Shown here one piece after another: positions 1 to 5,713 of a DNA stretch of 7,806 nucleotides. The notes under the pieces are model-generated. The model ran no database searches. It was not told where the DNA came from and saw only the letters and a program-made list of their open reading frames with translations. Origin of the DNA: Gudongella sp964607545 (GTDB lineage: Bacteria > Bacillota > Clostridia > Tissierellales > Tissierellaceae); NCBI GenBank assembly GCA_964607545.1, contig CAZSLV010000090.1:1-7806 (forward strand), written 5' to 3'. Made by a program: the position numbers and the translations under genes. Positions within the stretch are counted from its first letter, which is position 1. Every line of letters starts with the position of its first letter.

Positions 1-63
1 ATTGGATTTAACTTGTCTATTACTCATTTGGAAAACAGATATTTATGAATTTAAATATATCTA

Positions 64-93
64 TTGCATGAAAGCCTTTTCACATGTTATAAT
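64..93 (+). promoter_or_regulatory. Promoter for the tandem-domain lipoprotein gene
   Basis: A -35 candidate TTGCAT (64-69) lies 18 bases before a perfect -10 TATAAT (88-93). The -10 is preceded by TGT (85-87), which makes an extended TGN -10. The expected transcription start near 100 gives a leader of about 34 bases before the ATG at 134. This is a SigA-type promoter judged by eye. Confidence 0.6.
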
Positions 94-133
94 AATTTTA
101 CGCGTACAAAAAAACTATATTTGGAGGGAAATA

Positions 134-1207
134 ATGAAGAAAATATTGTCACTATTTTTAATATTAATACTTAGCTTTACCCTTTTAACAGCATGTGCAC
201 CAAAGGAAGAACCAGTAGAAGCACCCGTTGAAACACCAGCAGAAGAACCCGCAGAAGAGCCAGTAGAAGAGCCTAGCGAACAAGCAGGAGAAATCACTAA
301 ACTTGGTCTTGGCCATGTGATATCAATTGCAAAGTCAACTGACAAAGAAGATGGTAAAAATGCAAAAGCCCAAGCTGATGTAACAATTATGGCAGTAGGC
401 TTTGATGCAGATGGCAAGGTTGTAAGTGCTGAATTAGATGTTGCTCAAACACCTATTGAATTTGGTGAAGATATGGCCCTTGTTACTGATACAGGATCTG
501 AATTTAAAACTAAAAAAGAACTAGGCCCAGACTATGGGATGGTAAAAGCATCTGCTATAGGTAAAGAGTGGTTTGAACAAGCTCAAGCTCTAGAAGAGTG
601 GATGGTTGGTAAGACTGTTGATGAAATTACAGGAATGAAATTAGAAGATGGAAAGACTACAGAAGAAGACTTAGTTTCTTCAGTAACTGTAGGAGTAGAC
701 CTATACCTAGCTGCCCTAGAACAAGCTTGGGAAGAAGCAATAGATGTAAGTGGAGCAGAAACAGTAGGCCTTGGTGTTAAAACATCAATTGCAAAGTCTA
801 AATCAGCTGAAGCTGATAAGGGAGCCCTTGCTCAAGTTGATACAATGATTGCTGCTACAGCTTTTGATAAGGATGGGAAAGTTGCAGGAACAGTTATTGA
901 TACAGCTCAAGTAAAGATTAACTATGACTTAGATGGCAAGGTAGAAACAGATAAAGAAGGAGAACTTAAAACTAAGAATGAACTTGGCATGGACTATGGC
1001 ATGAACAAGGCATCTGGAATTGGCAAAGAGTGGTTTGAACAAGCTAGAGCTCTTGGCGACTGGATGGTAGGAAAGACTGTAGATGAAATTACAAGTTTAG
1101 AGTTAGAAGATGGCAAGGCAACAGATGAAGACTTAACTTCTTCTGTAACAATTGGCATAGCAGATTATCTAGAAATAGTAGAAAAGTCTTCAAAGACAGC
1201 TAAATAA
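134..1207 (+). CDS. Exported lipoprotein with two tandem, FMN_bind-like (degenerate) domains
   Basis: This is a 357-residue lipoprotein. The signal peptide (MKKILSLFL...) ends in a lipobox LLTAC with the lipidated Cys at 21, followed by an acidic Pro/Glu spacer (about 24-50). Two homologous domains follow, at about 54-198 and 207-351. They share the blocks SIAKS, DGKV, KELGxDYGMxKAS, IGKEWFEQA, WMVGKTVDEIT, LEDGK and SSVT. The ATG at 134 was chosen because GGAGGG (123-128) sits just before it and the lipoprotein signal begins there, although the frame stays open upstream. I do not know a named function. Each domain ends in D-L-x-S-S-V-T (179-185 and 333-339) followed by a helix, resembling the end of FMN-binding domains (D-x-x-S-G-A-T), with Gly and Ala replaced. 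I infer a surface protein related to flavin-carrying lipoproteins. Nearby apbE and FMN-lipoprotein genes fit this. Whether it binds flavin is open. Confidence 0.85.
   Translation: MKKILSLFLILILSFTLLTACAPKEEPVEAPVETPAEEPAEEPVEEPSEQAGEITKLGLGHVISIAKSTDKEDGKNAKAQADVTIMAVGFDADGKVVSAELDVAQTPIEFGEDMALVTDTGSEFKTKKELGPDYGMVKASAIGKEWFEQAQALEEWMVGKTVDEITGMKLEDGKTTEEDLVSSVTVGVDLYLAALEQAWEEAIDVSGAETVGLGVKTSIAKSKSAEADKGALAQVDTMIAATAFDKDGKVAGTVIDTAQVKINYDLDGKVETDKEGELKTKNELGMDYGMNKASGIGKEWFEQARALGDWMVGKTVDEITSLELEDGKATDEDLTSSVTIGIADYLEIVEKSSKTAK
293..1186 (+). repeat. Internal tandem duplication in the lipoprotein gene
   Basis: Codons for residues 54-198 (293-727) and 207-351 (752-1186) encode two copies of one domain, joined by a short linker. 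Similarity is also visible at DNA level, for example GAGTGGTTTGAACAAGCT occurs in both copies, followed in each by an equivalent WMVGKTVDEIT stretch. Third-position differences and diverged stretches show the duplication is not recent. Confidence 0.85.
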
Positions 1208-1211
1208 TATA

Positions 1212-1240
1212 AAAACTCCCTCAAATGAGGGAGTTTTATT
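1212..1240 (+). terminator. Rho-independent terminator after the tandem lipoprotein gene
   Basis: An 11-bp stem, AAAACTCCCTC (1212-1222) with GAGGGAGTTTT (1227-1237), has an AAAT loop and runs into a T-rich tail. It sits 4 bases after the stop codon and separates this gene from apbE. Confidence 0.9.
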
Positions 1241-1273
1241 TGCTAGTAACAAGGGTATTTGTTATTATAATTG

Positions 1274-1280
1274 AGGGTGA
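1274..1280 (+). promoter_or_regulatory. Ribosome binding site that sets a TTG start for apbE
   Basis: GAGGGTG lies 5 bases before TTG at 1286. An earlier TTG (1271) and GTG (1277) in the same frame lie before or within this site and cannot use it. The ATG at 1301 has no Shine-Dalgarno sequence and would remove the Lys/Arg residues of the signal peptide. Confidence 0.65.
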
Positions 1281-1285
1281 TAAAA

Positions 1286-2368
1286 TTGAAAAGAAAAGTG
1301 ATGATTATATTATTGATAATAGGTATTACAACAAGCCTTATAGCTTGTTCAAGTGAGGTTAATTACAATAAGTACAGCAATTCCTTTTTTGATAGCTTTG
1401 ATACCATAACTCAAGTAATAGGCTATACACAAAGCCAGGAAGAATTTGATAAATACGCAAGTCAAATTCACGATAGGTTCCTAGAACTTCACAAGCTCTA
1501 TGATAAGTACAATAATTACGAGGGCATTAACAATATAAAAACTATAAATGACATGGCAGGTAAAGAGCCAGTTGTGGTTGAAAAAGACCTTATGGACTTA
1601 ATAATCTTTTCTAAAAAGATGTATGAAGACACAAGGCAAAAGACCAATATTGCCTTTGGGTCAGTTTTAAACATATGGTCAGACTACAGGGACATGGCAG
1701 AAAGCGACCCAGAAAATGCAAGCCTTCCACCTATGGAAGACCTTATAGAAGCTTCAAAGCACACAGATATAAACAAGGTAATAATAAATGAAGAAGAAAG
1801 CACCATATATTTAGAAGACCCTCTTATGTCCCTTGATGTAGGGGCAGTTGCAAAGGGCTTTGCCACAGAAATAGTAGTTAAAGAAATGATAGAAAAAGGA
1901 TTTGACTCTTGGATTATAAGTGCAGGGGGAAATATTAGGACAATCAATAAACCCATGGACCCAAGTAAGGATAGGTGGGCTGTAGGGATTCAAAATCCAG
2001 ACAAGGAAATATTTGGAGATGGGGGCAATATCCTAGATACAGTATTTTTAAACAATGCCACAGTGGTAAGTTCTGGTGACTACCAAAGGTATTATTATGT
2101 GGGGGATAAGAGAATCCACCATATCATAAGCCCAGATACCCTTATGCCAGCAAAGCACTACAGGGCAGTTAATATAATTACTAATGATTCAGGCCTTGGG
2201 GACTACTACTCAACAGAAATATTTTTACTCCCCTTCGAAGAAAGTAAGGCCTTGGCAGAATCTATAGAAGACCTAGATGTAATTTGGATATTTGCAGATG
2301 GGACAATTGAAATGACGGATGGCTACAAGAAGGTTTCAAAGAGTCAAGGGGCTAGTATTAAAGACTAG
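1286..2368 (+). CDS. apbE: FAD:protein FMN transferase (ApbE family), lipoprotein form
   Basis: ApbE enzymes move FMN from FAD to a Thr in the (S/T)GAT motif of exported flavoproteins, using Mg. This 360-residue protein, counted from the TTG start, has a signal peptide with lipobox SLIAC (Cys21), so it should be anchored outside the membrane. Family landmarks appear in order: FDTITQVIGY, then NIAFGSVLNIW, LDVGAVAKGFATE (183-195), SAGGN (212-216), SSGDYQRYY (262-270), HHIISPDT (278-285) and GDYYST (305-310). In the last of these, Asp306 and Thr310 keep the spacing of the metal-binding pair. Length is normal for the family. The gene ends 13 bases before ndk, which implies cotranscription. Its clearest local substrate is the minus-strand lipoprotein at 4587-4928. 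The family call is firm. The substrate assignment is inferred from proximity. Confidence 0.95.
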   Translation: MKRKVMIILLIIGITTSLIACSSEVNYNKYSNSFFDSFDTITQVIGYTQSQEEFDKYASQIHDRFLELHKLYDKYNNYEGINNIKTINDMAGKEPVVVEKDLMDLIIFSKKMYEDTRQKTNIAFGSVLNIWSDYRDMAESDPENASLPPMEDLIEASKHTDINKVIINEEESTIYLEDPLMSLDVGAVAKGFATEIVVKEMIEKGFDSWIISAGGNIRTINKPMDPSKDRWAVGIQNPDKEIFGDGGNILDTVFLNNATVVSSGDYQRYYYVGDKRIHHIISPDTLMPAKHYRAVNIITNDSGLGDYYSTEIFLLPFEESKALAESIEDLDVIWIFADGTIEMTDGYKKVSKSQGASIKD

Positions 2369-2381
2369 AGGGAGGTAAACC

Positions 2382-2786
2382 ATGCAAAGGACCTTAGTTT
2401 TAATTAAACCAGATGGAGTAAAGAGAAAGCTTGTTGGGGAAGTTATAAGTAGGATAGAAAAAAAGAACCTATCAATAATAGAGGCAAAGTTAGTTCTCCC
2501 AAGTGTAGACTTAATCAAGGACCACTATAGGGAACATAAAGCAAAGCCTTTTTACAAGGACCTAATTGAATTTTTAACCAGTGGTAGGGTTATGGCCCTT
2601 GTAGTAGAAGGGGAGATGGCTATTTCCATCATGAGGCTTTTAGTTGGAGAAACTGACCCAACCTGTGCAAGCCCTGGAACCATAAGGGGGGATTTTGCCC
2701 TATCAAAGTCTGAAAATGTAGTTCATGCATCTGATTCCATAGAAGCAGCAAGAAGAGAAATCGACCTTTGGTTTAAAAACTCATAA
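2382..2786 (+). CDS. ndk: Nucleoside diphosphate kinase
   Basis: This cytoplasmic enzyme transfers the gamma phosphate of an NTP to NDPs through a phosphohistidine. The 134-residue protein has the usual length and start (RTLVLIKPDGVKR), with FLTSGRVMALVVEG, the nucleotide-site stretch TDPTCASPGTIRGDFA, and the active-site block NVVHASDS. The catalytic residue is His115. Most family members have HGSDS, and here Gly is Ala. GGAGG (2371-2375) precedes the ATG by 6 bases. The gene is packed 13 bases after apbE and 53 bases before the sortase gene, so it is probably on the same transcript. A housekeeping kinase between two surface-protein genes is an unexpected position, and no mechanistic link is evident. 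Confidence 0.96.
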   Translation: MQRTLVLIKPDGVKRKLVGEVISRIEKKNLSIIEAKLVLPSVDLIKDHYREHKAKPFYKDLIEFLTSGRVMALVVEGEMAISIMRLLVGETDPTCASPGTIRGDFALSKSENVVHASDSIEAARREIDLWFKNS

Positions 2787-2839
2787 AAAGTTGTGGTTAA
2801 AGTACCCATACTGGGTATCTAATATATGAGGTGGTCACA

Positions 2840-3526
2840 ATGAAAAAATGGATTTCAACTTTATTAATAATCATGGGTCTAGGCCTTATAGGCATGCAGT
2901 TTTTACCAGATATTTTAATAAGAAACAGGACTAAAAAAACAAACGAAATAGTAGAAGAGATTTCTATAGAACAAATTGAAGAAAACAATAAAAAAGAAGG
3001 GGTCTATGACTACAGTGTTATAGAAGATGTAGACCCTACTTCAGCCATTACTGGGACCTATAAGTTCCAAGGCGAAAATGTAATAGGTCAACTTATCATA
3101 GAAGACCTAGGCATTGACCTACCCATCTTAAAAGGGGTTACTGAACCCAATATGCTAGCAGGGGCAGCCACCATGATGCCAGATATTAAGATGGGGGAGG
3201 GAAACTACCCCCTTGCCTCCCACTATAGGAAGGACCCAAAACTTCTCTTTGGAAACCTCCTAAATGCCAAAGAAGGCATGCAGGTAAGGATAACTGATAA
3301 GGTAAATGTATATGAATATGAGATTTATGAAACAGTCCTAGTCCCTGAAACTGCTATTTATATGATAGAAGAAGGTCAAGCCAAGGAAAGGGGTAAGCCT
3401 ATCATATCCCTTATGACCTGCTACTACACATCGAAAAATGGCAAGAGGTTTTTTGCCCTGGGAGAACTAGTGGACTCCTACCCCTATAGGATGAAAAACA
3501 TGGAAAAAAGAGTAGGCCTTAAATAA
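2840..3526 (+). CDS. Class A-like sortase
   Basis: Sortases are membrane-anchored transpeptidases that cut LPXTG-type sorting signals and join surface proteins to peptidoglycan. The 228-residue protein has an N-terminal membrane anchor (about 4-24), a charged, probably helical linker, and a catalytic domain starting near GQLIIEDLGIDLPIL. The catalytic triad candidates are His128 in LASHY, Cys194 in SLMTCYYT and Arg203 in KRFFALGEL. The family more often has LAGHN around the His. ATG 2840 was chosen over the in-frame GTG 2831 because GAGGTGG (2828-2834) sits 5 bases before the ATG and overlaps the GTG. No LPXTG protein is encoded in the window, so the substrates lie elsewhere. The exact sortase class cannot be fixed by eye. 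Confidence 0.9.
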   Translation: MKKWISTLLIIMGLGLIGMQFLPDILIRNRTKKTNEIVEEISIEQIEENNKKEGVYDYSVIEDVDPTSAITGTYKFQGENVIGQLIIEDLGIDLPILKGVTEPNMLAGAATMMPDIKMGEGNYPLASHYRKDPKLLFGNLLNAKEGMQVRITDKVNVYEYEIYETVLVPETAIYMIEEGQAKERGKPIISLMTCYYTSKNGKRFFALGELVDSYPYRMKNMEKRVGLK

Positions 3527-3534
3527 TATTTATA

Positions 3535-3563
3535 TTGAAAAATCCTAAAATGAGTGATAAGAT
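3535..3563 (+). promoter_or_regulatory. Promoter candidate for the tatAC operon
   Basis: TTGAAA (3535-3540) is separated by 17 bases from TAAGAT (3558-3563). The latter is preceded by TGA (3555-3557), an extended TGN -10. The leader would be about 38 bases, with AAGGAGG at 3595-3601 before the tatA ATG. No terminator is visible after the sortase gene, so readthrough from upstream is also possible. Confidence 0.5.
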
Positions 3564-3607
3564 TAAATGTGATATTGACAAAATAATATCAGATAAGGAG
3601 GCATTTT

Positions 3608-3826
3608 ATGGGATTTGGAAAGTTAGGCATGCCAGAGTTAATTTTAATTCTAGCTATAGCCCTAGTAATATTTGGGCCATCAAAACTACCTGAAATAGGT
3701 AAATCATTGGGCAGGGCCATCAAGGAATTTAAAGATGGAACTAATCCAGATAAAGATAAAGAAGTAAGTGAAGTAAATAAGGAAGATAACTTAAAGAAGA
3801 GAGAAAACGATGAGAAGAGGGACTAA
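3608..3826 (+). CDS. tatA: Twin-arginine translocase subunit TatA
   Basis: TatA multimers form the passage through which folded proteins with twin-arginine signals cross the membrane. The 72-residue protein has the standard plan: a short N terminus, one membrane helix (about 9-22, PELILILAIALVIF) with a Glu at its start, the hinge and amphipathic helix beginning FGPSKLPEIGKSLGRAIKEF, then a charged, Lys/Glu/Asp-rich tail. AAGGAGG (3595-3601) is well placed for the ATG. Its last 17 bases overlap the start of tatC, so the two are translationally coupled. No separate tatB is present here, as in the minimal TatAC systems of many Gram-positive bacteria. Confidence 0.95.
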   Translation: MGFGKLGMPELILILAIALVIFGPSKLPEIGKSLGRAIKEFKDGTNPDKDKEVSEVNKEDNLKKRENDEKRD

Positions 3827-4538
3827 GGAAAATCCAGAAAAGAATCTTACCCTAACTGGGCACCTAGCGGAGCTTAGAAAAAGAATTATTATTTCAGCAA
3901 TCTTTTTCTTACTAGGTGCCTTTGTTGCGTACGGGTTTTCAGACCCCATCATAAGGGATATGACAAACCTTGCAAAAGACATTAAGTTTGTCTTTATATC
4001 ACCAGCAGAACTCTTATTGGCAAACTTTAAAATAGCCCTCATAGGGGGCTTAATTATAGCAGCCCCACTTTTAATAATTCAAATATGGCTCTTTGTAAGC
4101 CCAGGCTTAAACAAAAAGGAAAGGTCTTATGTTTCAGCCTCCATCCTTATGGGAGGGGTATTTTTCCTTATAGGGGCTATGTTTTCCTACTATATGGTTA
4201 TACCAACCATGCTGGTATTTTTTATGGGCTTTCAAATGGATATAATTGAGCCAATGATAAGCTTTTCATCCTACCTTAGTTTTATCCTAAGTACGGTTGT
4301 GGCCTTTGGTATTATATTTGAACTACCCATCCTAATGATTTTATTAACTAGGTTTGGCATAGTAAAAATTTCCTTTATTAAGAGGAATAGAAAGTACATT
4401 ATCCTTGCTATCTTTGTAGTAGCTGCCATAATTACCCCACCGGATGTAATAAGCCAATTACTCCTAGCCCTACCTATGATAATATTAACAGAAGTTGGAA
4501 TAATCTTATCATCCTTACTTGCTAAAAAAGAAAAGTAA
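3810..4538 (+). CDS. tatC: Twin-arginine translocase subunit TatC
   Basis: TatC is the polytopic membrane receptor that recognises the twin-arginine signal. The 242-residue protein has the family hallmarks in order: HLAELRKR (18-25, with the signal-binding Glu21), SPAE (64-67), WLFVSPGLNKKER, an F-E-L-P block (170-173) and ITPPDVISQ (208-216). Six hydrophobic segments fit the known fold. The start lies inside tatA, in a different frame, preceded by a GA-rich site. The gene ends at a strong bidirectional terminator. None of the proteins encoded in the window begins with a twin-arginine signal, so this translocase probably serves genes elsewhere. Confidence 0.97.
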   Translation: MRRGTKENPEKNLTLTGHLAELRKRIIISAIFFLLGAFVAYGFSDPIIRDMTNLAKDIKFVFISPAELLLANFKIALIGGLIIAAPLLIIQIWLFVSPGLNKKERSYVSASILMGGVFFLIGAMFSYYMVIPTMLVFFMGFQMDIIEPMISFSSYLSFILSTVVAFGIIFELPILMILLTRFGIVKISFIKRNRKYIILAIFVVAAIITPPDVISQLLLALPMIILTEVGIILSSLLAKKEK

Positions 4539-4541
4539 AAT

Positions 4542-4569
4542 AAAAAACTCTCCAAAAGGAGAGTTTTTT
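4542..4569. terminator. Bidirectional terminator between tatC and the FMN lipoprotein gene
   Basis: A 12-bp stem, AAAAAACTCTCC (4542-4553) with GGAGAGTTTTTT (4558-4569), has an AAAA loop. Each strand reads a T-rich run after the stem, so one hairpin can end both convergent transcripts. Confidence 0.9.
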
Positions 4570-4586
4570 CTATATGTGTGATATTA

Positions 4587-4928
4587 TTATTTTGCACTTT
4601 CTAGGGCAGCGTTAACAGCATCAATAATACCGTTACTTGTCATAGTAGCACCTGAAACTACTTCAACTTCAGTTGAATTCTTCTCTACTATAGCAGCTGG
4701 AATTTGTTCTAAAGCTGGATCAGCAATTCCGTCTGTCTCTTCTTCTTCTACTAAGTTAACTGCAGCTATCTTACCATCAGCAACTTCAACAGAAACTTTT
4801 AACGGATACATTCCTTCAGCTTCGCCTTCATAAGTACCATCTTTATAAGTTGGTCCACTAGCGCCACAACCTGTAAGAACTACAGCTAAAAGCATAAGTA
4901 CAAGAGATAGTGATAATATTCTTTTCAT
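4587..4928 (-). CDS. FMN-binding domain lipoprotein (covalent flavin carrier)
   Basis: This small surface flavoprotein probably carries covalently bound FMN and relays electrons outside the membrane. The 113-residue protein has a lipoprotein signal with lipobox VLTGC (Cys21), then a single FMN-binding domain: DGTYEGEAEG, the strand pair LKVSVEVADGKIAAVNLV, and the flavinylation block VVSGATMTS (91-98). Thr95, the last residue of SGAT, is the expected FMN attachment site. The consensus Asp three residues before this motif is Glu89. Related domains occur in NqrC, RnfG and Listeria PplA. AAGGAGT (4936-4942) precedes the ATG. The apbE gene lies 2.2 kb away on the other strand and probably modifies this protein. 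It has its own strong promoter, so it is expressed separately from apbE. No redox partner is encoded beside it. Confidence 0.93.
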   Translation of the reverse strand: MKRILSLSLVLMLLAVVLTGCGASGPTYKDGTYEGEAEGMYPLKVSVEVADGKIAAVNLVEEEETDGIADPALEQIPAAIVEKNSTEVEVVSGATMTSNGIIDAVNAALESAK

Positions 4929-4966
4929 TTTTTCAACTCCTTATTCTTTTTTTCTAACTCATAAAT

Positions 4967-4995
4967 ATTATACAATGTATAAGAAAAAAACTCAA
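4967..4995 (-). promoter_or_regulatory. Strong promoter for the FMN-binding lipoprotein
   Basis: On the minus strand, TTGAGT (4995-4990) is separated by exactly 17 bases from a perfect TATAAT (4972-4967). The leader would be about 32 bases. This is one of the best-matched promoters in the window, suggesting high expression. Confidence 0.7.
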
Positions 4996-5040
4996 GTAAA
5001 TATTTGTAAGATGCCTATATTCCAATGCTTAGGACTAGTA

Positions 5041-5066
5041 GTGTAAAGTGTAAAAGAATTCTTTTA
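5041..5066. promoter_or_regulatory. Palindrome and heptamer repeat, possible operator
   Basis: Two tandem GTGTAAA copies (5041-5047 and 5048-5054) run into a perfect 16-bp palindrome TAAAAGAATTCTTTTA (5051-5066). They lie between the divergent FMN-lipoprotein and yutG-like genes. A regulator site is a reasonable reading. AT-rich DNA can give such palindromes by chance, and no known box is matched with confidence. Confidence 0.35.
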
Positions 5067-5086
5067 TAAAATATAAAAACAAAAAA

Positions 5087-5127
5087 TTACTCAATATGAC
5101 ATTGTTAGAGTATACTAGGGGTATAAA
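5087..5127 (+). promoter_or_regulatory. Promoter region for the yutG-like gene (exact elements unclear)
   Basis: Two -10 candidates are present: TATACT (5111-5116) and TATAAA (5122-5127). The possible -35 elements, TTACTC (5087-5092) and ATGACA (5096-5101), match poorly or are badly spaced. A promoter is expected here because the upstream gene is divergent, but I cannot choose one. Confidence 0.3.
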
Positions 5128-5162
5128 GAATAATAAAATATAAACACCAAAGGAGACTACAA

Positions 5163-5672
5163 ATGGATAATTCAAAAAACAGGTACCACCACAAGTACGA
5201 CATGGGGGAACTTAAGATAATGACAATTGAAATGTTAAATAGGAGGGGGGTTGAGCTAGTAGACATAGCTGAAATAGTTCTTGAACTTCAAAAAGACTAC
5301 TACGAAGACCTAACCATAGAAAAATGCCTAATAAACATAGATGCTGTCCTAAGTAAAAGAGAAATAATTCATGCCATCATGACAGGGATAGCCATAGATG
5401 AATTAACAGAAAAAAAGCTCCTCCCTGAGCCCATCCAATCAATAATAGCAGCAGATGAGGGCCTATATGGCATAGATGAAATCCTCCCCCTAGCCATAGT
5501 AAATGTCTATGGGACCATAGGCTTAACCAACTTTGGCTACCTTGATAAAAAGAAAATAGGTATAATTGATAAATTAGATACAGAAAAAGGAGAAGTTTGT
5601 AACACCTTCCTAGATGATATAGTAGCAGCCATAGCAGCAGCTGCAGCAAGTAGGATAGCCCATTCTGTTTAA
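5163..5672 (+). CDS. YutG-like protein of the phosphatidylglycerophosphatase A family
   Basis: The 169-residue protein resembles Bacillus YutG, a PgpA-family member. PgpA enzymes remove phosphate from phosphatidylglycerophosphate to make phosphatidylglycerol. The recognised stretch runs through MLNRRGVELVDIAEIV, YYEDLTIEKCL, ITEKKLL-like (80-87, ELTEKKLL), DEGLYGIDEIL (98-108), IVNVYGTIGLTNFGYLDK and FLDDIVAAIAAAAASR (149-164). The acidic residues in the DE and DD blocks are the likely metal ligands. Unlike E. coli PgpA, it lacks obvious long membrane helices, so it is probably soluble or peripheral. An AGGAG site (5151-5155) precedes the ATG. The LiaF-like gene begins 41 bases later, suggesting an operon. 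Family membership is recalled from sequence pattern. Actual PGP phosphatase activity is uncertain. Confidence 0.8.
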   Translation: MDNSKNRYHHKYDMGELKIMTIEMLNRRGVELVDIAEIVLELQKDYYEDLTIEKCLINIDAVLSKREIIHAIMTGIAIDELTEKKLLPEPIQSIIAADEGLYGIDEILPLAIVNVYGTIGLTNFGYLDKKKIGIIDKLDTEKGEVCNTFLDDIVAAIAAAAASRIAHSV

Positions 5673-5693
5673 ACTTTTAAGTGTAGAAAAAAT

Positions 5694-5700
5694 AAGGAGG
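5694..5700 (+). promoter_or_regulatory. Ribosome binding site with long spacing before the LiaF-like gene
   Basis: AAGGAGG is an ideal Shine-Dalgarno sequence but lies 13 bases before the ATG at 5714, longer than the usual 5-9. No closer ATG, GTG or TTG exists in this frame, so the ATG stands, perhaps with reduced initiation. Confidence 0.5.
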
Positions 5701-5713
5701 TAGAAGATTTTTT

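Noticed and set aside
2..133. Upstream in-frame extension of the first lipoprotein gene
   Set aside because: It would bury the lipoprotein signal peptide and would include the promoter. The GGAGGG before ATG 134 marks the true start.
749..760. SGAE between the two domains of the lipoprotein, resembling the SGAT flavinylation motif
   Set aside because: The accepting Thr/Ser position is Glu, and the motif lies in the inter-domain linker rather than at the end of an FMN-binding fold.
1266..1271. TATAAT as a -10 for apbE
   Set aside because: There is no acceptable -35 at 16-18 bases, and the transcript would start inside the ribosome binding site. How apbE is transcribed past the terminator at 1212-1240 remains unclear.
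2803..2817. Hairpin TACCCA/TGGGTA between ndk and the sortase gene
   Set aside because: It has only a 6-bp stem with a 3-base loop and no T run. It is too weak to call a terminator and shows no link to a known regulatory RNA.
3575..3580. Perfect TTGACA before tatA
   Set aside because: The matching -10 position would fall on the ribosome binding site and has no TATAAT-like sequence.
5111..5125. TATAC/GTATA inverted repeat before the yutG-like gene
   Set aside because: The arms are only 5 bases, AT-rich and coincide with -10 candidates, so chance similarity is enough to explain it.
5377..5649. 90-codon leucine-rich open frame opposite the yutG-like gene
   Set aside because: It lies wholly within a well-supported gene on the other strand. 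Its Leu/His/Trp-rich composition is that of an antisense shadow, and it has no ribosome binding site.
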